This document shows positions 34,048 through 45,483 of a stretch of DNA of 64,000 bases, piece after piece. The position numbers and the translations under genes were made by a program. Position 1 is the stretch's first letter, and the number at the start of each line of letters is the position of its first letter. Below the pieces are notes generated by a model, which saw only the letters and a list, made by a program, of their open reading frames with translations, ran no database searches and was not told where the DNA came from. Source of the DNA: Viola odorata (taxonomy: Eukaryota > Streptophyta > Magnoliopsida > Malpighiales > Violaceae); contig OY829544.1 in NCBI GenBank assembly GCA_963691705.1, positions 34,927,917 through 34,991,916 of the forward strand, written 5' to 3'.

Positions 34048-36734
34048 TGAACCTGTGCAGTTAACGCCCAATTCAGGGGAAAAGCGTAAACGAGAAAGCA
34101 CGTTAATAAAAAGCGAGGCGATAAGTGCATTGGATCGAATGGTATTGTACTTCTCCGAGGAGGACGAGAAAGGTGTCGTCTTCTCACATAACGATGCGTT
34201 AGTGGTGACACCCGTTATCGGCAATCATGGAGTTAGGAGAACTCTTATTGACAATGGAAGCGCGGTAAATTTATTTTCATTAGAGGCGTACAACCTCATG
34301 AAGCATCCTGACAACGAGCTGACACCTTGCAAGAAGCCAATAATGGGAGTAGACGGGGTTCCAATCCCCGTGATTGGAGTCACCTTGTTGCCAGTTATTT
34401 TAGAGAAGATACATCCAAGCGGTCGGAGGAGTTGTTATTCTTGGTCGTAGATTTAATTTTGCCATATAACGCCATACTTGGACAACCCGTTCCTCAAACG
34501 TTTTGGGGCAGCGATATCTCAAAGGCACTTGAGGATGAAATATCCCTCATGGGATGGGGTAGTCTCGGTCAAAGGCGACCAGAAGCTAGCGGCTGAATGT
34601 TACCTACTCATGACTCAAAAGAGTTGCGACCGTTATGTATGTGTGACAGATGACCCCTTCGAGCAGAAAGATGAAAAGCGCACCCAACCGGTGGATAAGA
34701 TGGTGCCAGTTCCTGTTAGCGAAATTAGAGAAGCAAACTTCCTGGTCAGTGAAAAGTTAAGCCCAGATGAGAACGCGCAGTTAGCTCAATTATTAAATAA
34801 GTGCAAAGGGGAATTCGCTTGGAAGCCTGCGGATATGCTTGGAATTTCACGAGAAGTAGCAGAGCACCGACTTAATGTTGACCCTAACGTCAAGCCAGTT
34901 CAGCAAAAATGACGAGCGTTCTCTACAGAAAAGGTGATAGCCATTGAGAAGGAGGTATCGAAACTCCTAGATGCGGGTTTTATTCGGGAGGTTCAATACC
35001 CGACGTGGTTAGCTAACCATGTTCTAGTTCCGAATCCTAACGGAGATTGGCGCATGTGTATTGATTTCATTGATCTAAACGATGCTTGTCCCAAAGATTG
35101 CTACCCTCTTCCTCGAATTGACCAGTTGGTCGACCAGACTACCGGATATGCATATCTAAGCTCCTTAGACGCCAACTCAGGGTACCACCAAATCCCCATA
35201 GCTATGGAAGATGAGGAAAAAACCGCTTTTATCACTCCAAAAGCCACCTAATGTTACACGGAAATGCCATTTGGTCTAAAAAATGCTAGAGCCACGTTTC
35301 AGCGCATGCAAACAAAGTTTTTGAGAAGCAAATTGGGAAGAAAGTAGAGGCATATGTGGATGACGTATTAATAAAAAGCCGAAGCTTTGAGGACCACTTA
35401 GCGGATTTGGAGGAAGTATTCGAAGTAATGAGAAAATACCAAATGAAGCTCAACCCCTGTAAATGCATGTTTGCATTTCAAACGAGTAAGTTTTTAGGCT
35501 ATGTGCTCAGTCAAAAAGGCATCCAGCCCAACCCGTCAAAAATCAAAGCCATCCATGATATGGTATCTCCTCGAACAGTCAAAGAAGTACAAAAACTTAC
35601 AGGGCGCATTATCGCTCTAGGACGATTCATTTCCAAGCAAGGCGAGAGATGCCTACCGTTCTTCAAGGTTATTCGCAAAAAGGCTCCATACGGATGGACA
35701 GAAGAATGTGAAGAAGCGTTTGATGGCATAAAGACCTACCTTTCTTCTGACCTGGTACTAACAAGACCAGAGCTAGGTGATACTCTATATTTATATTTGG
35801 GTGTCGCTGATGAGGTGGTTAGTGCTGTCCTCGTGCAAGATGACAGTCATGTTCATCGGCCCGTATTCTTCGTTAGTCATGTTTTGAAAGATGTCGAGTT
35901 ATGATACGCTTGCATTGAAAAAATAGCATTCGCGTTAGTGCAGGTAACGCGGAAAATGGACCGGTACTTTCAGGCACACCTCGTCATCGTGCTTACAAAT
36001 CAACCTTTGAAAAGGGTTTTCAGAAAGCCTGAGTCTTCAGGAAGGATGTTAATTTGGGCCATTGAACTTGATTAGTATGGATTACAGTATAAGGCCCGAC
36101 CATCTATAAAAGCTCAAGCGCTAGCAGACTTCATAGCGGAATGCACGTTTGCGCAAGATCCATTGACGGACCTACCAGAAGATGAAAAGGAGGACTTGGA
36201 TCTTCCGTTCCCGGAAACCTACACTGACCTATGGGTTATCCATATGGACGGTGCCAAAAATCAAGAGCTAGCCGGAGCCTGAATTTTCATGACCGGGCCG
36301 CACGACATACAAATATGATATGCCATCCGAATCTTACAACCGTTATCTAACAACGCGGCAGAGTATGAGGTGTTGCTAGCTGGACTCAGAATAGGAAGAA
36401 GTTTCTCCACCAAAACCATACATGACACTGGAATGATGGGAGACTTGCGACTGAAGATATGTGGAGATTCTAAATTAATAATAGACCAAGTCTTGGGAAA
36501 CTCTCAAGCCAGAGAGCCCATCATGGTTCAATATCTCTCTAAAGTGAAATGCGAGTTGATAGAAATAAAGAAAAGTGGCATACAGATCAGCTTTGAGCAC
36601 ATCCCTCGAGAGGATAACGCTGAAGCAGACAACCTCGCCAAAATCGCAGGGAACCCGGAAGCATCCATACCCAAGGGCGTGTACTACAGAGAGATATCTG
36701 TGCCTTCTTTCATGGAAGAACAAGTGTCGTTTTG
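33995..36734 (+). pseudogene. Tat-1 protease, RT, RNase H and archaeal-type RNase H
   Basis: Protease: TLIDNGSAVNLFS near 34,240 keeps an Asp-x-Gly-Ser core. Frameshifts follow near 34,400 and 34,490. RT: EVQYPTWLANHVLVPNPNGD then WRMCIDF, CPKDCYPLPRIDQLVDQ, SSLDANSGYHQI. A TGA at 34,910-34,912 and a TAA at 35,249-35,251 interrupt it, and the catalytic box reads YVDD near 35,353. The RT-linked RNase H keeps the fold words (LYLYLGVADEVVSAVLV) but lacks clear catalytic acids, as is usual in Tat. The archaeal-type RNase H follows: WVIHMDGAKNQELAGA near 36,230, NNAAEYE near 36,350, GDSKLIIDQ near 36,465 and REDNAEADNLA near 36,610. The gene is cut at 36,734 by a solo LTR. Confidence 0.87.
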
Positions 36735-39468
36735 TGCTGCTACCCGAATTTTGACGGTAACACGTTCGATCACCTGCAAAACAGCATGCTCGTATTTTTT
36801 ACGCGCTTAATCAATTGTAGTCGCTTTATCTTTATATTTTTCGCTAACCGTTGTTGATCTCTAGCCCAGCTCGAGTCCTTTCGTATTCTTTTAATTTTAT
36901 CTATCATTTTGGTTTTTTTTTTAACTTTTTTAGTCTTATTAGGTCTCGGATGAGTTTTTTCGACACTTTGTCAAAATAAATGTGTTTAGAGAGTTGAGTT
37001 CGAATTTTTTTCGCATCATCTCGTTCCTTATATTTTTCTGCACATTTTGGTCATCTTCGTTCGAATTTATATTCGGTTTGGTAAAAACTCTTTTAAGTCC
37101 CGAATGAACATTTTCGACACTTTATAAAAATAAATGCGTTTAGAGAGTTGAGCTTAAAATTTTGTTCGCATCATCTTGATCGATATATTTTTCTCTACAA
37201 CGCAGTTACCTTCGTTCGATTTTTTCACCAGTTTCATCGTGCTACTAGATCGAGCCCGTATTAATTACTGAAGCATTTTTCTTCTTTCTTTTTAAATCAA
37301 CCGTTGGATTGGTTGACTAATCCCTTAGTCAACCATCCAACGGTCATGGATTTAATCACTCATCCATACTCCATTTCTTTTCCTGCAAGTTTTTTTCATC
37401 TCCCAATCGAAGCCGTGTCATCGCTTCTAAGAAACTGGACACGTCATTGCTTCGAGAAGGAGGCGAGTCAACATGCCACGTCACCCTGCTACCTCGCGTT
37501 ATAGCCGCACAAGAAGATCGACGTCACCACTTTCGTTCTCGACCGCACAAGCGAGCCGCGTCACGGCTTGCTCACCACATTCGTCCTCCTATAAATACGT
37601 CGCTATTCACCCTTCGATAGGGACGGGTTGTCGCACCCTCTCATCCCCAACACGAACCAAAGCCAAGGAAAGCGATCAAGGTGAGTTTTCAAGCTTTCTC
37701 TCTAGCTTCTTTCTAAATTTTCATTTATACACTTATCAACTCAACAAATCGCTTAAACATGCTTTGAATGCTTTTATATCATGCTATGTTCATTTCCGTT
37801 GCCTCGGCTAATTATTGCTTAAATTTCTATTTTATTAGCATGTTTCGTTTTCTTTAAAATCGATTGCGTTCCTCTTGATTTTTCGTGGTTGTTTTTGTTT
37901 GGTTGGGCTGCTGGAGTGTTGGTAGTCTTGGGAGTATTTTTTGGGCCATTCGGCCAAGCTTGATCGTCCTTGGTCGCCGACCATGGGTCCGGCGACGCAA
38001 GGAAAAAACTGAACAGCTCCATGCTGTTCTGTTATGGAGAAAACGAAGCAAGGTGACTGGCTAAGCCCGTCCCTTTCTTTGTTCAAGCGCAGATGGGCCT
38101 TGGCTTAAGCCAAGCCCATCTGCTCCCCTTTTCTTTTCTTTTTTTGCCATCTTTAATTAATCAAATGCCACATTTAATTAAACATTCGTATTGCCTTTTA
38201 GTATGCCATGTTTAATAATTTAATTAAATATTAGTATATTTTTTTATTATGCCATGTTAAATGTGATTAAATATTAGTATGTTTTTTTATTATGCCATGT
38301 TAAATTTGATTAAATGTGAGTATGTTTTTTTTATGCCATGTTAAATTTGATTAAATATTAGTTTGCCTTTTTATACCATGTTTAAATCATTGAAAAGTTC
38401 GTATTTCTTTTTCATAATTATGCCATGTTAAAAATTATTAATATTCTTATGTTTGCGTGTTACAAATAATTTGTTTATCAATTATGCCATGTTTTACTTA
38501 CTTAAATAATTGCTTGTCACAAATTAAATAAATGTGTGCGTGCGCTTTTATTATTTATTGTTTTCGAGTTATCGCTAATACTTTCATTTCATAAGGTAGA
38601 TCAAGATCACGCAACGCAAGTACGCTTTCTAGCCTCTTTTATTTATTCAATGTTTTCCGCAAATATTACTTATATGCATGTTGTTTAGAAATGTTAAAAA
38701 CCACTGTCATAATTGTATGCATGATATTTAGAATTGTTGGAAAATAAAATCAACACACATGCTTACGTGTTTACATCACTTGCGTTTATGCCATGAAATT
38801 AATTATTTTGCGTTGATATATGAGCATGGTGGCTTCGATCCCACATGGTCATTTGCATTCATTAAAATGGTACAATGTTAGTTTTATCCATGATAGGATC
38901 ACGTAGTAATTATTTAATCATGCATGGCCCGATGATGATAAAGAGGGCTCTCGCTTTAGTAAAAGACCCAACGATTAATCAACCCCGATCGGAAATAACA
39001 AAACACTAAAGCAGTGAATACCTCTGAGGGCCCATGGACAACTGGAAGGTGACCCAATCTTCATAACAGGATTTCGGTTGACACTTTGCGATCATTTACT
39101 CCGTAAATGATTGAAAAGTGGTGCGTTTCCGTGCGCGGGATCGGACGACACTTTCCGGTTACTTACTCGTTTCATGTCAAAAATGTTTTCCAAACACCTT
39201 TTTAACCGGTAACCTTTTTAAGGATGTGACTCGGGTGCCTAACACCTTACCGAGTCCATAATACGACCTTGAACCTTCGTTCTTTGGTTTAGACCAATTG
39301 TGCCTTAGTTTTTTTATTTTTTTATGCCATGAGATATAGGTTCCCTAAACCTTAGAAAATAGGGTGGCGACTTCATTGCATGTTGCGAGGCGTCCTTTTA
39401 CGCCGAGCATCGTAAGGTCTCAGATTCGTCGTATACTCGCGAATTTTATTTATTTTTCGGGTGCGACA
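36735..39468 (+). mobile_element. Solo LTR of the outer-element family, inserted in Tat-1 pol
   Basis: 2,734 bp. Starts TGCTGCTACCCGAATTTTG and ends TCGGGTGCGACA, with TTTTG at 36,730-36,734 and 39,469-39,473 as target duplication. Tat-1 pol resumes on the far side in the correct register. Read in reverse complement it aligns with the outer LTRs: the ATCACGCAACGCAAGTACG segment near 38,608, the AGCATGGTGGCTTCGATCCC segment near 38,822, and the block 39,181-39,370. TATAAATA at 37,590-37,597 marks a promoter. No internal sequence is present, so LTR-LTR recombination removed it. It is more diverged from the two outer LTRs than they are from each other. Confidence 0.88.
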
Positions 39469-39473
39469 TTTTG

Positions 39474-40720
39474 CGTCGAAGAAATTAAAAATGATTGGCG
39501 AATCCCCGTGATAAAATACTTGAAGCACGATGAGTTACCTGCGGATAACGCTGAAAAGAGAAAAGTCTTGAAGCAAGCGGCATGATGCACATATTATGAC
39601 GGAGAACTGATTCGGAAATGCTTCTCTCATCCAGCCGCCAAGTGCATAACGGAGCAAGAAGACCTCCACACTTTGCGAGAAATCCACAAAGGGATATGCG
39701 GCATGCATGTGTCTGGCGGCACTATGGCCGCTCAGGATTTTTTGGACGGGATTCTATTGGCCCACCATTCGTAGGGACTGCGATACCTTCATACGAACTT
39801 GTCAGGAATGTTAGGAATTTGCTAAGATTCCCCGTCGACCTGCCACGGAAATTTCCGAAATTGTTACTCCTTGCCCGTTTGCTAAATGGGGAATTGATAT
39901 TTTAGGCCCGTTTTCAAAAGCCAGGTCTCAGCTAAAATTTGTGGTCGTCGCGGTGGATTATTTCACGAAATGGGCAGAAGCGGAAGCAGTAGCTAACATC
40001 ACCACGGAAAAGATTTGGCGTTTCTTCAAACACCAAGTCATTATGCGATTCGGTGTACCTCGCGTATTAGTCAGCGATAACGGAACACAATTTACGAGTC
40101 AGTTTTTCAAAGATCAGTGCGCGGAATTTCAGATCGAACAAAGGTTCTCTTCCGTAGCACACCCGCAGACTAATGGTCAAGTGGAGGTAACCAACCGCAG
40201 CATCCTTAGCGGCATCAAGAAGAATTTAGAAGGTTCTAAGAAGAAATGGGCAGATGAGCTACCATACGTGATGTGGGCGTATCGCATGACAGTCAAAACC
40301 AGTACAGGAGAAACTCTCTTCGCGTTAGCTTTCGGCACCGAGGTCGTCACGCCAGTAGAAATTGGCACCTTGAGCTTAAGGGTGGCATACTTCAAAGAAG
40401 AGATGAATGAAGAGAGGTTACGGGCTAACCTTGATGTGTTACTAGAGTTACAAGAGGAAACTCTTCATTATCAGAGAAAAATGGCACGTTATCACAATAG
40501 GAGAGTCAAAGAACGACTGCTCAAGGCAGGAGATCTAGTGCTCAGAGATAAACGAGCGACTGGACAACGCATGGAAAAACTCAGTCCAAACTAGGATGTC
40601 CCATACCGTGTTACCCACGTCATCGGAAAGGGAACATATCACTTGGAAACACTTGATGGTACTCCCTTACCAAACTCTTGGAACATAGCTCGTTTGAAAT
40701 TATATCATGCTAGAGTCTGA
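39474..40720 (+). pseudogene. Tat-1 integrase
   Basis: Continues pol after the solo LTR (VEEIKNDWRIPVIKYLKHDE). The zinc region around 39,640-39,830 has several stops and shifts (stop at 39,583-39,585). The catalytic core is open from 39,941: VDYFTKWAEAEAV, SDNGTQFTSQFF (second Asp), NGQVEVTNRSILSG (Glu), then the C-terminal ARYHNRRVKERLLKAGDLVL. A TAG at 40,592-40,594 falls before the final segment (VTHVIGKGTYHLETLDG, LKLYHARV) that ends at TGA 40,718-40,720. The same proteins are matched along their length by Tat-2. Confidence 0.88.
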
Positions 40721-40825
40721 TATCCCCTTTATGCGATAATGTTAATAACATGCTTTAACAAGCGAATCGAGAATATTTCTTGTGCACTCTGTGGTTGATA
40801 ACGTGCAGATAACGAAGGGTGCTAG

Positions 40826-41250
40826 GAGTGAAAATCCTATCCTTGTGACAACCGCTCCTGATCAGACGGCTCACTAAGACGAGGCACGCCCTGGCATACG
40901 TAAAGATTCAACGCCGGGAGTGAAAATCCTATCCTTGTGACAACCGTGCTAATACAGACGGCTCACTAAGACGAGGCACGCCCTGGCACCCCTGGGAGTG
41001 AAAATCCTATCCTTGTGACAACCGTGCTAATACAGACGACTCACTAAGATGAGGCACGCCCCAGGGAAATGAAGACTCCACCCTAGAAGTGAAAATCCTA
41101 TCCTTGTGGCGACCGTGCTAATACAGACGGCACACTAAGATGAGACACGCTCCATGGGTGCGAGACATCAACGCCTAGAAGTGAAAATCCTATCCTTGTG
41201 ACAACCGCTCCTGATCAGACGGCTCACTAAGACGAGGCATGCTCCAGGCC
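40826..41250. repeat. Tandem repeat in the Tat-1 3' region, five copies of 78-92 bp
   Basis: Each copy contains GTGAAAATCCTATCCTTGTG, a GACAACCG block, CAGACGGCTCACTAAGA and GAGGCACGCC. Copies start near 40,826, 40,918, 40,996, 41,087 and 41,178. Variable linkers of 5-25 bases cause the uneven period. It directly follows pol, where Tat-lineage elements are known to carry hypervariable tandem repeats. Confidence 0.9.
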
Positions 41251-42176
41251 GATCGTTGACACTTGAAACAGCAACGGATATCCCAACCAGTAACCGGACG
41301 GCAAATACCTGGTGAAGTGGGGCTGGACAGATATCCCTATGGCAAAAGCAATGCCCCGGCAAGCCCGGATCCAATGAGCGTAGAAGGAAAGTAACATAAA
41401 GTAATGCCCCGGCGAGGCCGGATTCAGCAAAGTTGAACGACAAAGTAACATCTTGAAGTAATGCCCTGACTTTGCTGAATGATAAAGTAATGCCCTTGGA
41501 AATGCCGAATTCAGCCAGGCTGAATGATCCCCCTAACAACAAAAGGCGGTGTTAATGTGATCCCCTTAACAATAAAGGGCGGTGTTAATGTGATCTCCCT
41601 AGTAACACCAAAGGGATGATGCTAATCTATCCTCCCTACCAACATCAAAGGGATAACATTGAAGGAGCGTCAGCCATATGATATGCAGAAATCAACTCCT
41701 AGTTCTTGCTGGATAGAAATGCAAAGAAAGATATTGTGAAGAATCCTACCTCTACAAACACTATATGATCTGATGAAAGATATCTGTTTCCAACCAGGCA
41801 TTGGAACATATGCATATATGCATCAAATTGTTACACCTTCCTCAAAAGGAGACGATATTAAGGCCCATTTACTATAATGGGTATTCGCTATGGTGAAGCT
41901 ATGATCAGCATAGAGATGTGTTCGTTGGAATATCCTCTCTTTTTAGCGACATGTCTTCAAAAGCATATCTGCGTATCTTCAAAGACAGAAATATTTTAAC
42001 ACCTCCACATGCGGCGTGTTATCTTGAAATTATGTCACTAAAGCTGCAACGAGTAATTCTTCGAATAAGGTATGATAATTATAATATTTCGATCTTAATG
42101 TTACTAATTATATCGTGACAGGAACACCACGAAATAAAATTACAAGTGAAATTCCGTGAAAAGGAGCAATAACTGT
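41251..42176. other. Tat-1 3' untranslated region, no gene
   Basis: Short repeated phrases occur (AAAGTAATGCCCCGGCRAGCCCGGATCC twice near 41,345-41,415; CCTAACAACAAAAGGCGGTGTTAATGTGATC twice near 41,530-41,595). Otherwise A+T-rich non-coding DNA between pol and the antisense genes. Confidence 0.6.
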
Positions 42177-42199
42177 TCAAGGTAATCTTGCCATTGTCA

Positions 42200-44597
42200 A
42201 TATTACAAAACATCCGCAAGGGACGAGCAAAAGGTGTGCTGACAACAAAACAATAATTGAAACATAACGCTCATGAAGGAGCTGTCGCGTCATTTCTCTC
42301 CTATTCCGGGGCCTTATCCCTACGGAATCCTCGTCGGTTACGTTCTGGGCCTTCTCCAAGTAGTACTTAGAAAGGTCGTTGACTCGAAGAGCATCTGCCC
42401 TGTAAATTTTTAGGAAAGCATCCGTCATGAGTCCCGCTCCCTCACATATACCAACGACATTTCTCGGCAGAAAGATTGAGCTCTGCGGACAGCTCCGCAT
42501 TTTTACGCCTTTTCGCCTCCAGCTCGGCGTTAAGGGTAATATTTCTAGCCCCTTCCTCAGAAAGGCGTGTATTTAGAGCTACCCCTTTCTGTTTCTCATT
42601 ATCCAGTGCGAGTCGGGCATCCTCTGCTTCCTTCCTGGCAGCTATCACGACGTCTAATAGCCCCTGACGCTCATTCGTCAGTTTGTCTATTTCTCCTTGT
42701 TTCTCCGCTGCTACCTTCACGTTATCCTCATCCCAATAATGAAGATTGAAAAATGAAGAAAAGAGGCGAGAACGGAGGAAGCTTATACGCTTCTGACGAT
42801 TCTTGGCCAAAAACACATCTCTTTCCCCTCGATGTGACATTACGCGAACCACCAAAAGAGATGAAGAGGTAAGAGCGTTGTTATCACCTTCCGCCCCTGA
42901 AATCTGGATGGCTCCCTCCCGAAGGCCACCCAAATTAACTTGGTGGGTGACAGGCCCAGAGGAAGTGAACGTACTCAAACTGACCATCACATCAGAAGCG
43001 GCGTTGCCCTTTTCCTCGGGAGGCGGGGATACAGGAACAAGAAACAAAGTAGCCGGAGAAGGAGGGCGATAAGAAGAGCCTCCCATTTCAGACACAAAGG
43101 ACCCAAGAGCAGTGAACATTTAAAAATCGGGGCCCATCACATCTAAAGAAAAACCTATGGGGATAGAGGAAGAGTGAAGAGGAGAGGACTCAACAAAAGG
43201 GTGAAAATCATCATCAACGTTAGCACCTCGGGATGATTCAGGAAGCGGACTGCCTTCCACAGAAACTCTCGGGGAAGAGTTAACACCGGACGACGTCTCA
43301 CCGACCGGGCTACTCTGAAAGTCATGACGGGCCTTCTTTTTACAACTCTCGAGATAATCGGCGAAGGATATATTCTCGATAGGAAGAGAATGAGCGGAAG
43401 CGGTATTGGTTTCCTAAAAGAACAAAAACGCACTAAGAGGACAGCGAGGGAATAAAGAAAAATGATAGGGACAATGAGTGAAAGTACCTGAGTAGATGTG
43501 GAAACTAGAGGAATTCCTGTGAGAACTGCGTCAGCAACTGTCACTTCTAAGGGAGTAGCACCCTGAGAAAGAGCAGAACGTATGCTACCTATGTTTCTAG
43601 TTCTCTTTTTCCTCACAACACACACCCGTGAGAAAGACGCTTGGGCAGTGTCAAGAGTAACGACAACCTCCTGAGAAGATGGTGGGACCGAAGCAACAGT
43701 AGTAGCCCCTCCCTCAGAAGAAGGCACAACAACAGTAGCTGCGACAACAACAGCGGCAGAAGCGGCGACGACTTTTTCTCTTTGCTTCTGGGCCCGTCTC
43801 TTTTTTTTTCTTATGTATTCTGGTTCCCAATCGGACGGAGGCACTGCATATCCACGAAATAACGTCAGTGTTAGTACTCCTCTGAAATATAAAGAAAGTG
43901 GGCTAAATACTCACCAACTTTACACGCTTGAATATCCACCCCGTTGGCCGCATCACGGGTATCGACACTAAATTCTAGTTGGAGTAGTTTCTAGAGAAGA
44001 AAGTGATTTTCTACTACCTTAGGCGTCGTCTTTAATTTAATGATTAAAACCCGTCCTCCACCAGGGACTGGGTAGATCAATAACAAAAAACCCCTCTTTC
44101 CAACCAGCAATGGAAGACTCAAGGTGCATAAGTTTCCAGGTGAACGGTTTTAAGGACTCGTCATTGTAACGGGGTGCTATTGCTATCTCCCCTCTACGGG
44201 AATACAATTGAAAAAGGTTTTGAAGTAACAAAATAGTAGGGGACTCAACTCCTTTAAATCTACATAATGCTATGAAAGCATAAACAATGCAGAGTGCGTT
44301 AGGACTCAGTTGGGCAGGGTTCAAGTCAAATGTGGTTAACAATTGTTCTACTAATGGGTCGAGAGGAAGTCGAAACCCATAATTGAACATTTTGGCATAT
44401 AATATTCTACTGTTATCGGGTGATTCGCTATTAAGGCGAAGGGATTCAGAAGCAACCCGAATCGAGCAACCAGCAGGAAATCGTGCATGGAATTCATCTA
44501 ACCCCTGCTGGAGCATGGGCAAGGAATAAAGAGAAGTTGGGGTGTTTTCAATCTTTTCTTCCCCAATGGATTTTTTAGAATGACGAGATTTTGCCAT
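42200..44597 (-). pseudogene. Antisense gene A of Tat-1 (PF04195-like, spliced, damaged)
   Basis: Starts at ATG 44,597 (MAKSRHSKKSIG). The first part holds the domain described in Pfam as putative gypsy-type transposon protein: YAKMFNYGFRLPLDPLVEQL, then LSPNALCIVYAFIALCRFKG and GWKEGFFVIDLPSPWW near 44,060. Two GT-AG introns restore the frame: 43,844-43,914 (joins KV to VPPSDWEPEYI) and 43,414-43,487 (joins STSTQ to ETNTASAHS). The C-terminal part (42,442-43,119) is rich in Glu, Lys and Ala and predicted coiled coil (KQGEIDKLTNERQGLLDV). Damage: a frameshift near 44,040, a TAG near 43,995, a TAA just before 43,119 and a frame change near 42,470. Antisense ORFs of this kind downstream of pol are known in Retand/Grande-like Tat elements; their function is unknown. 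Confidence 0.75.
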
Positions 44598-45483
44598 GAT
44601 TAAACATAGAGAAGAAATTAGAAGGAGAAAAAGAAATAAGTGTACCTTTGTCAAGAAATACCAGGAATTCCAGATGAAGGAGAGAGAGCAATGTAAGTTA
44701 TTTTTGAAAATGGTATTGTGTAGGAAAGGAGATAAAAAAGAAAAAAGGAGGCGCGACGAATGTTATATATAACCCTAAAAGGGTTAAGAGAAGCGACCAG
44801 TGGGCAATCGACACATGGCGAGGTGGCGTGTTAGAAAGACACGACGCGCGATAGAGACATAACCTTTGAAAAAGGGGAAGACATTTTGGTTCTTGTTACT
44901 CCCTAGGGTGCGCTTGCCTCAAACGCCTCCCAAAAGGAAAGACATGTGTCCTTTCTCATCATGACTTCTTCAAATCACATTAATGAGGGGATTTCTAGCA
45001 TTTAATGCTCTGAAAAGTTGCGCCAACTTTTAGCACGTGATCTCTGAGAAAGCCCGAGATAACGCCAACGATAACGCTATAAGAGCGAGCAGGCGCTAAT
45101 AGACATGATCAGCGTTAACAACAAAATAAACCAAGACTCAAGATCTATGAGAAGAAAAAAATGGTTTCGCAGTATGCACGTTATTACAAATAAATAGCGT
45201 TAAATGGTTTGACGTTACAACCTTTGAAAAAATAAAGGAAAAACAAGTGAGAATTAAATCAAGCGTCAAGCGCCATTGCTATCACCAGCGTCTTCCTCCT
45301 CTGAAGAAAGCTGACCTTCTTTGTTCCATCAATTTTATTCATCATTGCGGAGGTATAATCGACAATCTTAGCTAGGTCGAAAGAACTACTCCCATGGTAA
45401 TCTGCAAAACCATAGTTAAAGGCATGCATGGCCTTCTTCTTCCACCACTCTATCTTTAACGGAACCCTGGCAAGCTCCTCGTC
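44598..45483. other. Spacer between antisense genes A and B
   Basis: Contains the leader and TATA box of gene A. The remainder, about 44,775-45,300, is non-coding. 45,290-45,483 holds weak minus-strand coding-like text downstream of gene B that is probably its decayed 3' end. Confidence 0.4.
44764..44771 (-). promoter_or_regulatory. TATA box for antisense gene A
   Basis: The plus-strand TGTTATATATAACCC is nearly palindromic and reads TATATATA on the minus strand, about 165 bases before the ATG at 44,597. That spacing suits a TSS near 44,735 with a leader of about 140 bases, giving the antisense gene its own promoter inside the element. Confidence 0.55.

Noticed and set aside
37304..37811. 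Two plus-strand frames within the solo LTR (66 and 112 codons)
   Set aside because: They lie across the LTR promoter and R region, differ between LTR copies and show no domain.
42476..43146. Plus-strand frames opposite antisense gene A
   Set aside because: Shadows of the coiled-coil coding strand; the minus strand has the matching domain and introns.
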